Assembly: GCA_025059945.1 (NCBI GenBank) | Contig: JANXDC010000016.1 | Location: 1-64,000, forward strand | Source of the DNA: Bacteroidota bacterium | Lineage (GTDB): Bacteria > Bacteroidota > Rhodothermia > JANXDC01 | Length of the DNA stretch: 64,000 nt | Direction: 5' to 3' | Notes under the pieces: model-generated | Database searches by the model: none | Told to the model about the DNA's origin: nothing | Seen by the model: only the letters and a program-made list of their open reading frames with translations | Program-made: the position numbers and the translations under genes | Shown: positions 1 through 8,118 of the stretch, piece after piece | Layout: the number at the start of each line of letters is the position of its first letter | How positions within the stretch are numbered: the first letter of the stretch is position 1

Positions 1-28
1 CCGCCACCTACAGGCGGGCTTTCGTTTA
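1..28 (+). terminator. Possible Rho-independent terminator of the gene upstream of the window
   Basis: A CCGCC/GGCGG inverted repeat with a 7-base loop (1-17) is followed by a T-rich stretch (ctttcgttt). The left arm may begin before base 1, so the stem could be longer than seen. It would end a transcript entering from the left, just before the DUF420 gene. Confidence 0.5.
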
Positions 29-42
29 TCAGGATCGCCGAC

Positions 43-480
43 ATGGGGCAGCTCTTAGGGCAGCTATCCGTCTACGCGATCGGCCTAAGCGGCCTTTTTC
101 TGCTGATCGGCTACGTTATGATCCGCTTGAAAAAGCGCACCTGGCATATGCGCTTTATGCTTGTGGCCACGGCCTTTGCTGCATTGTTTTTGGTTTTCTA
201 CCTGCTCAAATGGGGCCTTTACGGAACCACGCGATACGCAGGTCCGGAGGCCTGGCGTCTGCCTTACTACGTTTTGCTCTTTCTGCACACCGTGCTGGCT
301 GCGGCCAACGGCCCGATGGTTATCGTGCTCCTCGTGCACGCCTTTCGGGGCCGTTTTGAGCGGCACCGGCGCTTGGCCCGTTGGACTTTTCCGATATGGT
401 TGTTTGTGGCCGTCTCGGGCTGGGTTATCTACTGGGTCCTGCAAGCTTACGGGGAGCCGGCCGGCGCGATCCGATTTTGA
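43..480 (+). CDS. DUF420 family membrane protein (YozB/CtaM-like)
   Basis: This 145-residue protein is almost entirely hydrophobic, with four predicted membrane helices (roughly residues 8-27, 38-58, 75-98 and 113-133) joined by short basic loops. Length, helix layout and conserved histidines near helices 1 and 3 fit the DUF420 family, whose Bacillus and Staphylococcus members help assemble haem-copper oxidases. A role in cytochrome oxidase maturation is inferred; no oxidase genes are visible here, but the upstream neighbours lie outside the window. The ATG is preceded by AGGA at 31-34. The gene is followed by the tRNA-Leu gene. Confidence 0.75.
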   Translation: MGQLLGQLSVYAIGLSGLFLLIGYVMIRLKKRTWHMRFMLVATAFAALFLVFYLLKWGLYGTTRYAGPEAWRLPYYVLLFLHTVLAAANGPMVIVLLVHAFRGRFERHRRLARWTFPIWLFVAVSGWVIYWVLQAYGEPAGAIRF

Positions 481-488
481 GCTCTTCT

Positions 489-520
489 TTGCCCACTCGA
501 GCACTCTGGTCGTATCTTGA
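489..520 (+). promoter_or_regulatory. Promoter of tRNA-Leu
   Basis: TTG at 489-491, a 21-base spacer, then TATCTTGA at 513-520. This matches the TTG-N20/21-TAnnTTTG pattern seen at many starts in this window. The predicted start, a few bases downstream, lies just before the mature tRNA 5' end at 530. Confidence 0.6.
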
Positions 521-529
521 GGCGTCATA

Positions 530-614
530 GCGGAGGTGGCGGAATCCGGTAGACGCGCCAGACTTAGGATCTGGTGGCCTCCAGGCCGTGCGGGTTCGAG
601 TCCCGCCCTCCGCA
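530..614 (+). tRNA. tRNA-Leu (anticodon UAG)
   Basis: The cloverleaf reads directly from the sequence. The acceptor stem pairs gcggagg (530-536) with cctccgc (607-613), with discriminator A at 614. The anticodon stem ccaga/tctgg (558-562 and 570-574) holds a 7-base loop with anticodon TAG at 565-567. A long variable arm and the ggttcgag T-loop region follow, as expected for a class II tRNA-Leu. The 3' CCA is not encoded. It decodes CUA and other CUN leucine codons. Confidence 0.95.
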
Positions 615-641
615 CAATCGCCATCCCATCTGGGGAGCTGA

Positions 642-1958
642 TCAGAAGCCATAAAGCGCGGTTCCCACGGGGCAGTGTAGGCAGCCGCCCTCCGAGCAAA
701 AGCGACCAAAGAGGTGCTGTAGGGCCTGTGCGTCAGCCTCTGTTTGTGCGCTTAAGGGGGAATGCGCAAAGCGCCGGCTGATGCGGTTGTACCCCCTCAG
801 CGGCACAGAGCGATATAGAGCAAGCAAGCGCGCAAACCAGTCGAGCGGCTGTGCCTCCTCGCGTAGCGCACACAGGGCCGGCAAGACGGCGTTTACCAAC
901 AGCACATCCAGGCGCTCTCGGCCAAGCCCAAGACGAGACGGCTGTCGCAGCCTAACGCCCCAGGTTCGATGTTCTTGCCAATACGCGGACACCGGTGTCT
1001 GCAGCAGCCGGCGTAGCGCCGGCAACCCCTGCTGCGCGGCCTGTTGCAAGCGCGGCGCAAAGGGCGCCTCCAGAAGACGTTCTGCGAGCGCGGCGGCCTG
1101 GGCGATGCGGGGCACGGGATGGTTAGCGGGCCGCACCCGAGCTGTGCGCCATAACGTGCCGGGTATGGGCTCCGGGAGGTCCGCAAGATGCTCCCAGGCG
1201 GCGCGTACAGCTTGGGCATAGGCATCAAGGCGAGCCTGCTCGGGATCCGGCAGCCAGCCCGCCACCCCGAAAAGCAACGCCTCGCGGCTTATGCGATCAG
1301 GTAGGCTCCTTAGCCGCTCCAGCGGAACCCTTTCGGCCAGCAGGCGCATAGGCTCTCGGTTGGCGGAGTATCCCAGGGCTTCGGCCAAGGCGCGCCAGAG
1401 CGCCTCATCCCAGGATGCTATCTGGCGTGTTCGGAGGCGCTCGCTATCGCGCCGAAACCGGGCTGTTTTGTCCAGCAGCCGCGCCCTCTGTAGCGTGTCC
1501 AGTATCCGACGCGCCTCTTCTGGCCGCAATCTGGCTAGCTCGGGCTTGCAGTAGGGGATCCGTTCCAGATCGGGATGCTCTAACGTTCGTAAAGAGGCAG
1601 GTGCTAGGGGTTGCAGCACAAGCTCAGGAAGCCGGGATCCGTCGGCTCGGTATAGAGCGCCTGTACACGGATCGGCCCGCCAGATGAGGTGCAAGATGAC
1701 GGCGTTGTAGCGGGGGTCTTGGTGGTGTCCGTGTCGCACCCAGTCGGCCGATCGCCAGTGGAACTCAAGAGCGCCTGCCCAACGCTGCTCCCCTATGAAC
1801 AGTTCGGCCCCCTCTATGTCTGGCCCTTGATCCGGATTGGGTCGGCCCAGCCGCACCACGCGCACGGGGAGGCCCTCTACGGTGCGAAGCGCATGCGTCT
1901 CGAAGGCGCCGTACAGCCAAAGCGCATGCAGCAGCCGCTCCGATGGGGCAGGTCGCAT
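642..1958 (-). CDS. DUF2851 family protein
   Basis: A 438-residue cytoplasmic protein of the DUF2851 family, known mainly from Bacteroidota and relatives and without an assigned function. Visible hallmarks are the N-terminal block around GPDIEGAELFIG, the ALEFHWRSADW segment followed by HGHHQDPRYN, and a C-terminal cysteine cluster (FCSEGGCLHCP) that could bind metal. Length is normal for the family. It starts 43 bases after the pyrF stop on the same strand, so it is probably the last gene of the serS-pyrF-DUF2851 operon. The tRNA-Leu gene converges on it 27 bases from its stop. Family assignment is confident; function is unknown. Confidence 0.85.
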   Translation of the reverse strand: MRPAPSERLLHALWLYGAFETHALRTVEGLPVRVVRLGRPNPDQGPDIEGAELFIGEQRWAGALEFHWRSADWVRHGHHQDPRYNAVILHLIWRADPCTGALYRADGSRLPELVLQPLAPASLRTLEHPDLERIPYCKPELARLRPEEARRILDTLQRARLLDKTARFRRDSERLRTRQIASWDEALWRALAEALGYSANREPMRLLAERVPLERLRSLPDRISREALLFGVAGWLPDPEQARLDAYAQAVRAAWEHLADLPEPIPGTLWRTARVRPANHPVPRIAQAAALAERLLEAPFAPRLQQAAQQGLPALRRLLQTPVSAYWQEHRTWGVRLRQPSRLGLGRERLDVLLVNAVLPALCALREEAQPLDWFARLLALYRSVPLRGYNRISRRFAHSPLSAQTEADAQALQHLFGRFCSEGGCLHCPVGTALYGF

Positions 1959-2001
1959 TTGCGAACATCCAGCGGACAGGACCTCGCGGTCCAGGCCGCC
2001 G

Positions 2002-2832
2002 TTACACCGATCGATGGGCCCAGAGCAGCTGGCGCAGTGTCTCGGCTTGCTTGCGGGCCTGTTCGGCGAAGTCCGGGCCCGAGCCCGCCTCCAGAACGCT
2101 CCGGCTCACGTTGATCAGGACGCAGCCTCCGCCGGCCGTTCCGTACCGAACGGCCTCGGCCAGGGCCCCGCCCTGGGCTCCTATGCCGGGGATGAGCAGC
2201 GGAAGCTCGGGGGCCTTGTGGCGCACGTTCCGGATCGCCTCCGGTTCCGTGGCGCCGACCACAAGCCCCAGGTTCAGGGATCGAGCGCGGGCCCAGGCGT
2301 TGACTTGGGCGGCCACCTCTTGGTAGAGGGAGTGTCCCGCTTGCAGGCGCTTTTCCTGTAGCGTCTGCGCCCCCGGATTTGACGTGCGGCAGAGCACGAA
2401 GACCGCTTTATCTGGGTAGGCCCAAAACGGTTCCAGGGCTTCAAGCCCCATATACGGGGAGGCCGTCACGGCATCCGCCCGCGGCATGCGCCCCAGGAGG
2501 GCTTGCGCGTAAAAGCGCGCGCTATGAGGGATATCGGCCCGCTTGGCGTCCAGGATCACCATCGGACCCGGTGGCACGCTCGATACGAGCGCCTCCAAGG
2601 CCGCCCAGCCCGCCGCTCCGTGCGCTTCATAGAAGGCCGTGTTGAACTTAAAGGCGCAGACCACTTCCTCCGTGGCGGCGATCAGGGCCGAAACAAACCG
2701 GTAGATGGCCTCTACGGGGTCGCGCTCCGGATGTAGCGCAGCCGGCAACCGTTCCGGATCCGGATCCAGGCCCACGCACAGAAGCGAGCGGCGGGCCTCC
2801 TGCAAGGCCCTTAGGCGATCCAGCCAGCTCAT
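2002..2832 (-). CDS. pyrF: Orotidine 5'-phosphate decarboxylase, type 2
   Basis: PyrF converts OMP to UMP, the last step of de novo pyrimidine synthesis. The 276-residue protein shows the type 2 signature DAKRADIP with the catalytic Lys/Asp array, preceded by FKFNTAFYEAHG, and ends with the phosphate-binding GIGAQGG and INVSRSV region. The frame stays open upstream into serS, but the conserved N-terminus starts at MSWLDRL. That ATG overlaps the serS stop as ATGA (2829-2832), suggesting translational coupling; an in-frame ATG at 2844 is an alternative. The usual DxKRGD motif has Ala for Gly here, a small variation. Confidence 0.92.
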   Translation of the reverse strand: MSWLDRLRALQEARRSLLCVGLDPDPERLPAALHPERDPVEAIYRFVSALIAATEEVVCAFKFNTAFYEAHGAAGWAALEALVSSVPPGPMVILDAKRADIPHSARFYAQALLGRMPRADAVTASPYMGLEALEPFWAYPDKAVFVLCRTSNPGAQTLQEKRLQAGHSLYQEVAAQVNAWARARSLNLGLVVGATEPEAIRNVRHKAPELPLLIPGIGAQGGALAEAVRYGTAGGGCVLINVSRSVLEAGSGPDFAEQARKQAETLRQLLWAHRSV

Positions 2833-4106
2833 ATGGAAAGCCATTCCGCGTTCAGGTACGGAACCAAGACCTCCGGCACGCGTACGCGTCCCTCCCGGGT
2901 CTGGTAATGCTCCAGAAGGGCCGCCACCACGCGCGGCAGGGCCAGACCGGAGCCGTTGAGTGTATGCACCAGACGGGGCCGGGATCCATCCCGGGGCCGA
3001 AAGCGCAGGTTCATGCGGCGGGCTTGAAAATCCTCGAAATTCGAGACGCTGGAGACCTCCAGCCATCGGCTCTGTGCAGGGCTCCAGACCTCCAGGTCGT
3101 ACTTTTTGGCCGGCGTAAAGCCCAGATCGGCTGTGCACATAAGCAAAACCCGATAGGGAAGCCCAAGTAGCTGCAGCAGCCGTTCGGCGTCCTCTCGCAG
3201 GCTTTCCAGTTCCGCGTAGCTCTGTTCCGGATGCGCGATCCTAACCAGCTCGACCTTGTCGAACTGATGCAGCCGGTTAAGCCCCCGTACGTCTCGGCCG
3301 TAGGAGCCGGCCTCGCGTCGAAAGCAGGGCGTGTAGGCGCAAAGCCGTATAGGCAGGGCGTCCTCCTCCAGCAGCTCGTCTCGGTAGTAGTTCGTCAAGG
3401 GGACTTCGGCCGTGGGAACGAGGTAAAGCTCGTCGCGCTCGATTACGTACATCAGGTCCTCTTTGTCGGGAAGCTGGCCCGTGCCGCGGGCGCTGGAGGC
3501 GTTTACCAGCAGCGGGGGCTCCATCTCCAGATAGCCCCGCCGGGCCGCCTCGTCCAAGAAGAAGGCGATAAGCGCCCGCTGCAGACGGGCCCCCATGCCG
3601 ACGTAAAACGGAAAGCCGGATCCCGACACCTTGGCTCCGCGGGCAAAATCGATGATCCCCAGCGCCTCGGCGATCTCCCAATGCGGCCGCAGCCCCTCAG
3701 AGGGGCGAGGGTCTCCCCAAATGCGCACGACCTGGTTGTCTGAGGCCGACCGCCCAACGGGCACCGAGGGGTGGGGGGGATTGGGGATCTGCAGCAGAAG
3801 CGCCTCTTGCTCGGATTCGATCGCCTGCAGGCGCTCTTCAAGCTGCCGGATGCAGTATTTGAGCTCCGCCGTCTGGGTCTTGATCGCGCTGGCCTCCTCT
3901 TGACGACTCTGCCCCATGAGCTGACCGATTTGTCGAGAGAGCGCATTCAGCTCAGCCCGCAGACGATCGGCCTCTGCTTGCAGGCGGCGCCGCTCCTCGT
4001 CCAAGCGCAGGATTTGATCCACCAGTGCCGGATCGCCGGCTTGCTTAAGCAAAACAGCCTGCCGGATCCGCTCTGGGTCTTGTCGCAACAGCCGAATATC
4101 GATCAT
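2829..4106 (-). CDS. serS: Seryl-tRNA synthetase
   Basis: A class II aminoacyl-tRNA synthetase of 425 residues, the usual bacterial length. Residues about 30-105 are a charged heptad-rich segment (the tRNA-binding coiled coil). Motif 2 is visible as [12 protein letters not shown] followed by [11 protein letters not shown], and motif 3 as [16 protein letters not shown] near the C-terminus. It charges tRNA-Ser and tRNA-Sec with serine. It is first in a leftward operon with pyrF and DUF2851 and has its own promoter at 4133-4164, which lies back to back with that of rpmE. Confidence 0.97.
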   Translation of the reverse strand: MIDIRLLRQDPERIRQAVLLKQAGDPALVDQILRLDEERRRLQAEADRLRAELNALSRQIGQLMGQSRQEEASAIKTQTAELKYCIRQLEERLQAIESEQEALLLQIPNPPHPSVPVGRSASDNQVVRIWGDPRPSEGLRPHWEIAEALGIIDFARGAKVSGSGFPFYVGMGARLQRALIAFFLDEAARRGYLEMEPPLLVNASSARGTGQLPDKEDLMYVIERDELYLVPTAEVPLTNYYRDELLEEDALPIRLCAYTPCFRREAGSYGRDVRGLNRLHQFDKVELVRIAHPEQSYAELESLREDAERLLQLLGLPYRVLLMCTADLGFTPAKKYDLEVWSPAQSRWLEVSSVSNFEDFQARRMNLRFRPRDGSRPRLVHTLNGSGLALPRVVAALLEHYQTREGRVRVPEVLVPYLNAEWLSI

Positions 4107-4132
4107 GCTTTGCAGAACGGGCTATGCGGCCG

Positions 4133-4164
4133 CCAAGCTACACCTTTTGCCGCGGCTGGCGCAA
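4133..4164 (-). promoter_or_regulatory. Promoter of serS-pyrF-DUF2851
   Basis: On the minus strand, TTG (4164-4162), 21 bases, then TAGCTTGG (4140-4133). The serS ATG lies 26 bases further. The -33 element is only 4 bp from the oppositely oriented -33 element of the rpmE promoter. Confidence 0.55.
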
Positions 4165-4168
4165 TCGG

Positions 4169-4200
4169 TTGCGATCCGATCGCGTCCCGCTGTACCTTTG
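4169..4200 (+). promoter_or_regulatory. Promoter of rpmE
   Basis: TTG at 4169-4171, 21 bases, then TACCTTTG at 4193-4200, a perfect match to the Bacteroidota-type -7 consensus TAnnTTTG. The rpmE ATG follows 31 bases later. Confidence 0.7.
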
Positions 4201-4231
4201 TTCAGGATGCATAGCAAGCGAAGGTAGCAAC

Positions 4232-4447
4232 ATGAAGCCCGGTATCCATCCCGAGTACCGCGAAGTAACCGTGCACTGCATCTGCGGCAACAGCTTCAAG
4301 ACACGCTCGACGGCCAAGCGGGACATCAAGGTCGAGATCTGCGCGGTCTGCCATCCGTTCTACACGGGTAAGCAAAAGTTCGTCGACACCGCAGGCCGCG
4401 TCGAGAAGTTCATGCGCAAATACGGCCAAGCTTACAACCCGCAGTAG
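4232..4447 (+). CDS. rpmE: 50S ribosomal protein L31, zinc-binding type
   Basis: This 71-residue protein begins [16 protein letters not shown], the standard L31 N-terminus. It has the four-cysteine zinc ribbon, CxC (CICG) and CxxC ([10 protein letters not shown]), which marks the C+ zinc form (RpmE rather than YkgM). The frame is open further upstream, but homology and the promoter at 4169-4200 place the start here. It is monocistronic: its own promoter lies upstream and a terminator follows at 4478-4510. Confidence 0.95.
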   Translation: MKPGIHPEYREVTVHCICGNSFKTRSTAKRDIKVEICAVCHPFYTGKQKFVDTAGRVEKFMRKYGQAYNPQ

Positions 4448-4477
4448 GACATAAGCGTGTAGCGTGCACACAGGCGG

Positions 4478-4510
4478 GGCGGCCACATAAGGTCGCCTCT
4501 GTTTGTTTTT
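4478..4510 (+). terminator. Rho-independent terminator of rpmE
   Basis: A 7-bp stem GGCGGCC/GGTCGCC (4478-4484 and 4491-4497, one G-U pair) with loop ACATAA is followed by TCTGTTTGTTTTT. The ribosome binding site of the next gene lies only 5 bases further. Confidence 0.75.
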
Positions 4511-4527
4511 GGGCCGGAGCTCGGCGC

Positions 4528-5778
4528 ATGACCCAGATCGTTTATCTCGTGGAGGATGCCCAAGTAGCGCGCCTGCTTCCGCTGGTGTGGACCCGACCTG
4601 TTTTCGAGCTGCGCGTGGGCGTGCGCACGCTCTGGGAGAAGCATCGTCGGCTCTGGGGGGGCGGTGTGGAGCTGCGGGCCTGGGTGCGGCCCTTCCTGGC
4701 GCCCTGGACCGAGCAAGCCTACGACATCGCGGCAAACCGGTGGAGGCCCGCGGATGTCATTTTTTGGGTGAACGCCCGCTGGATCCCCACAGAGACCCAG
4801 GTACGCGCCATGAGGGATGCGCGGGGGCCGCAGAGCTGGTGGTCGGGCTCGCAGTGGTTGGCTCTGCGCCTGGAAGGCGAGGCGCTGCTGAGGTGGGATC
4901 CCGAACAGGGGGACCCGAACAAGGCCTCCGAGGGATGGCCCCGCACCGATTGGGAGGGGGTTCAGCTCCTGCGGAGGCTAGGGGATGTGGTTTACGAAAG
5001 CGCGGCCGAGTTGACGCGAGAGCTCAGCGATTTCCCCCTAGGCCGCTTTGAGGGTCGAATGCACGCAGGCGCCCTTGGGCTTACACCGGAGCGCATATAC
5101 CTGGCCCCCGGATCGGTGGTTTATCCGGGCGCGGTGCTCAATGCGGAATCCGGCCCGATCGTGGTCGACGAGGGGGCTGAGGTGGGAGAGTTAGCCGCCA
5201 TCCGCGGGCCATGCTACATCGGCCCGCATACGCAGGTGCGTATGGGCGCGCGCCTGTATGGCGGCACAAGCATTGGGCCCGTCTGTAGGGTGGGGGGAGA
5301 GGTCGTGATGACGACTTTCCAGGGCTATGCCAACAAGGCCCACGACGGGCATCTGGGGCATGCCTGGATCGGCGCATGGGTCAATTTGGGGGCCGGCACG
5401 CAGAGCTCCAATCTCAAAAACGATTACCGGCCCGTGCGCATCTGGGATGCGCTCGAGGGTCGTTTTGTGGACACGGATCGGCAGTTTTTGGGGCTATTTG
5501 CTGCCGACCACGTCAAATCCGCCGTCGGAACCACGTTCAATACGGGCACGGTCGTGGGGGTGGGGGCCAACGTATTCGGGGCCGGTTTTCCCCGAACGGT
5601 CATCCCGTCGTTTAGCTGGGGAGGGGCGGCGGGCTTCAGCACCTATCCCCTGGACCGCTTTTTGGCCGCAGCCGAGCGCGTGCTTGCTCGTCGAAATCGC
5701 TCCCTATCGGAGGCGGACCGGGAGCTGTTGCGCTACGTCTACGAGGCCACACGCCCAGAGCGCACTTGGGAATCCTGA
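4528..5778 (+). CDS. GlmU-like sugar nucleotidyltransferase / acetyltransferase (Bacteroidota type)
   Basis: A 416-residue protein with two parts. The N-terminal half (about 1-190) starts MTQIVYLVEDAQVARLLPLVWTR, resembles the Bacteroidota alternative GlmU family (TIGR03991) and lacks the classical GxGTR nucleotide-binding signature. The C-terminal half (about 195-385) has hexapeptide-repeat character (IVVDEGAEVGELAAI, CYIGPHTQV, then GTVVGVGANVFG), forming a left-handed beta helix as in acetyltransferases. By family it would make UDP-GlcNAc from GlcN-1-P for cell wall precursors; substrate is inferred. GGAG at 4515-4518 supports the ATG. Its stop overlaps the rsmB start as TGATG. Confidence 0.75.
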   Translation: MTQIVYLVEDAQVARLLPLVWTRPVFELRVGVRTLWEKHRRLWGGGVELRAWVRPFLAPWTEQAYDIAANRWRPADVIFWVNARWIPTETQVRAMRDARGPQSWWSGSQWLALRLEGEALLRWDPEQGDPNKASEGWPRTDWEGVQLLRRLGDVVYESAAELTRELSDFPLGRFEGRMHAGALGLTPERIYLAPGSVVYPGAVLNAESGPIVVDEGAEVGELAAIRGPCYIGPHTQVRMGARLYGGTSIGPVCRVGGEVVMTTFQGYANKAHDGHLGHAWIGAWVNLGAGTQSSNLKNDYRPVRIWDALEGRFVDTDRQFLGLFAADHVKSAVGTTFNTGTVVGVGANVFGAGFPRTVIPSFSWGGAAGFSTYPLDRFLAAAERVLARRNRSLSEADRELLRYVYEATRPERTWES

Positions 5779-7118
5779 TGCCGCGCCGATCTGCGATTCC
5801 ACGTCCGGCGCCACAGGCGCCGATGCGCCAGTGGGCCTTATATGCGCTGCGGCGCGTAGCAGAAGAGGGGGCTTTCGCCGCCCGGTTGGCCGATGCCGAA
5901 CGGCTTACGATCCCCCAACGCCCCCAAGTCACGGAGCTGGTTCAGGGGGCGCTGCGGTGGCGCCGCTATGTGGACTTTCTGCTGGCGCGCTGGTACCGTC
6001 GCGCCGATCGTCTGGAGCCCGCCGTGCGGGCCATGCTTTGGATCGGGCTATACGAGCTGCGTTTTACAAGCGCCCCGACCCCGGTCGTGGTGAACGCCTG
6101 GACTGAGATCGCTCGAGAGTATCTTCATGAAGGCGCAGCCAAGCTGGTGCACGCTCTGCTGCGCCGTGCCCTGCGCGAGCCGCGCTGGCCGGAGCCGGAT
6201 GTCGAGGATGCCGTGCAGCGGCTCGGGATTCGGTATTCGTACCCGGATTGGATCGTAGAGGGCTGGCTGCGCTGCTGGGGGCGCGAGCGTACAGAGGCCT
6301 TGTTGCGCTGGGGTAACGAGCGGCCGCGTTTTGCTGTGCGCCTCAACCCCCGCCGGGTGCGCTCTTGGCAGGACCTGGGACTGTCTTCGGAGACGCTGGA
6401 GCGCCTGCGGCCGGAGCCCGTAGAGGGGTTAGAGCGGACCTTTTGGGTGCACGCTCTGGCGCCGCTTCGAGGTGCCCTTCTGCGAGGCATGCTCGCAGTA
6501 CAGGATCCGGCCTCGGCTTGGGTGGTGCGGTTGTTGGATCCCCAACCCGGGGAGCGCATCTTGGACCTTTGCGCCGCCCCAGGAGGGAAAACCTTGCTCA
6601 TTGCCGAGCTGATGGCCGATCAGGGGGAGGTTTGGGCTATAGAGGTTCACCCTGGTCGGTCGCGTTACCTGGAGGGCGCCGTCGGCCGGTATGGCGCCCG
6701 ATGCGTGCGCGTGTTGCAGGCGGACGGTCGACGGTGGCGACAGGGGCTTTTCGACCGGGTTCTCGTAGACGCCCCCTGTACGGGCCTGGGTGTGCTCGCC
6801 AAGCGAGCCGATCTGCGCTGGGCGCGGCAGCCAGAGGATGTGCCTAAGCTGGTGGCTCTGCAGCGGGAGCTTTTGGAGAACGCCGCCCAACTCGTCCGGC
6901 CCGGCGGGGTGTTGTTGTACGCCACTTGCACGCTGTGGCCCGAGGAGAACGAAGAGCAGGTGCAGGCCTTTTTAGCCCGACATCCGGAGTTTACGCTGGA
7001 GTCCGCATGCGGCTGGGTGCCTGCCGGTTGGGTTCAGGAATCGGGCTGGATGGTGAGCTTTCCCCCCGATACGGGCGCCGATGGGGTTTTCGCTGCGCGG
7101 TTGCGCCGGCATCGCTAG
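5778..7118 (+). CDS. rsmB: 16S rRNA (cytosine-967-C5)-methyltransferase
   Basis: A 446-residue RsmB/Sun-family enzyme. Residues about 1-135 form the NusB-like RNA-binding domain. The C-terminal methyltransferase domain shows the SAM motif LCAAPGGKT, the catalytic-cysteine motif DAPCTGLG, and a second cysteine in ATCTLWPEENE. It methylates C967 of 16S rRNA in the small-subunit P-site region. The ATG at 5778 shares its A with the TGA stop of the preceding gene, so the two are translationally coupled. A TTG 12 bases upstream is possible but less likely. Confidence 0.93.
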   Translation: MPRRSAIPRPAPQAPMRQWALYALRRVAEEGAFAARLADAERLTIPQRPQVTELVQGALRWRRYVDFLLARWYRRADRLEPAVRAMLWIGLYELRFTSAPTPVVVNAWTEIAREYLHEGAAKLVHALLRRALREPRWPEPDVEDAVQRLGIRYSYPDWIVEGWLRCWGRERTEALLRWGNERPRFAVRLNPRRVRSWQDLGLSSETLERLRPEPVEGLERTFWVHALAPLRGALLRGMLAVQDPASAWVVRLLDPQPGERILDLCAAPGGKTLLIAELMADQGEVWAIEVHPGRSRYLEGAVGRYGARCVRVLQADGRRWRQGLFDRVLVDAPCTGLGVLAKRADLRWARQPEDVPKLVALQRELLENAAQLVRPGGVLLYATCTLWPEENEEQVQAFLARHPEFTLESACGWVPAGWVQESGWMVSFPPDTGADGVFAARLRRHR

Positions 7119-7145
7119 GCGGGAATGGAGCGGCCCTCTTTGCTG

Positions 7146-7174
7146 TTGAAAGGCTCGGAAAGATTTTAGATTTT
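7146..7174 (+). promoter_or_regulatory. Weak candidate promoter of the sdh operon
   Basis: TTGAAA at 7146-7151 and TAGATTTT at 7167-7174, with TTG-to-TA spacing of 18, shorter than the 20-21 seen elsewhere. It lies in the 114-base gap between rsmB and sdhC. Tentative. Confidence 0.35.
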
Positions 7175-7232
7175 CGCTATTCGAAGGTGCATTTTGCGAC
7201 GCCCCCGTTGGCCTCAGAGTGCGGAGGACGGC

Positions 7233-7598
7233 ATGAGATGGTGGGAGCTGCTCTTTCGTTATAAAATGCGCGTGGGCATGCTGGCCTGGCTCTTTCACCG
7301 CATCAGCGGCCTGGCCCTCGTGGGCTACATTATTGTCCACGTCTACGGGCTTCGGACCCTAACGGATCGCGATCAATTCAACGCCCTGATCGCGGGTTAT
7401 CATCATCCCCTCTTTCGGGTGCTGGAGATCTTCCTTTTGGCTGCTGTGACGTATCACGCGCTAAATGGGTTGCGGATCGTGCTCATTGATTTTCTGGGAT
7501 GGTCTCCCCAGCAGAAACGGCTTTTCTGGACCCTTTCAGGAGCCGCGGTGCTCATCATCGGGCTGGGGGCCTATCCTATCTTGCGGATGTTCTTTTAA
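7233..7598 (+). CDS. sdhC: Succinate dehydrogenase cytochrome b subunit 1
   Basis: A 121-residue membrane subunit of complex II with three predicted helices. The first carries HRISGLALVGYIIVH and the second TYHALNGLRIVLID, the usual pattern of histidine haem ligands in SdhC-type cytochromes. With SdhD it anchors the SdhAB dimer and passes electrons to quinone. An upstream extension is open, but GGAGG at 7223-7227, six bases before this ATG, fixes the start. It is first in the sdhC-sdhD-sdhA-orf-sdhB operon. Confidence 0.9.
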   Translation: MRWWELLFRYKMRVGMLAWLFHRISGLALVGYIIVHVYGLRTLTDRDQFNALIAGYHHPLFRVLEIFLLAAVTYHALNGLRIVLIDFLGWSPQQKRLFWTLSGAAVLIIGLGAYPILRMFF

Positions 7599-7613
7599 GG
7601 AGCGCACGAGACC

Positions 7614-8093
7614 ATGAGGCATCTATATCAGCCCTCGCCACGTCCCCGGGCATTTTGGTGGTTTTTCCATCGGGTCTCGGGAAGCGTGCTTGTGATTATG
7701 CTCATCGTGCACTACTGGGTGCAGCATTATGATCCGGCCACGGCCACGATGACCTCCGAGCTGCTTTCTGAGGGGGAGCTACCCCGCTACGGAGAGGCCG
7801 CGCAAGCCCGCACGGGGCTAGTAGAGCCGACGCCATACGATCTGGTCATGGCCCGACTGGCCGATCCTGCTTATGCGTGGTTTTGGAAGACCTACAACCT
7901 GCTTTTTCTGCTCTTCGCCTTACATCATGGCTTTTACGGGCTCTCCAACATAATCGGAGACTATGTTCGCCACGACATGGCGCGGCTGCTGCTGACCGTG
8001 CTGGCCTGGTGTGTGGCTCTGTTTTTGCTCGTGGTTGGGGCCTATTCCGTGATCACGGCGGGCTGGAATTACACTCCCCCCAAGCCCGGCTGA
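7614..8093 (+). CDS. sdhD: Succinate dehydrogenase membrane anchor subunit 2
   Basis: A 159-residue second membrane subunit with the same architecture as its neighbour: FHRVSGSVLVIMLIVHYW in helix 1, HHGFYGLSNIIGDYV in helix 2, and a third helix near the C-terminus. A hydrophilic insert of about 45 residues separates helices 1 and 2. Two anchor subunits, each with histidines in helices 1 and 2, fit a di-haem (type A-like) complex II; this is inferred. TAAGGAG lies upstream of the ATG, 15 bases after the sdhC stop. Confidence 0.85.
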   Translation: MRHLYQPSPRPRAFWWFFHRVSGSVLVIMLIVHYWVQHYDPATATMTSELLSEGELPRYGEAAQARTGLVEPTPYDLVMARLADPAYAWFWKTYNLLFLLFALHHGFYGLSNIIGDYVRHDMARLLLTVLAWCVALFLLVVGAYSVITAGWNYTPPKPG

Positions 8094-8118
8094 CATCCGA
8101 AAAGGGGGATAATCGGGT

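Noticed and set aside
85-699. 204-codon minus-strand frame across the DUF420 gene and tRNA-Leu
   Set aside because: It runs antisense through a real tRNA gene; coincidental.
2833-3138. About 100 extra N-terminal codons for pyrF
   Set aside because: They lie inside serS in another frame and match no PyrF sequence; the ATGA overlap gives the natural start.
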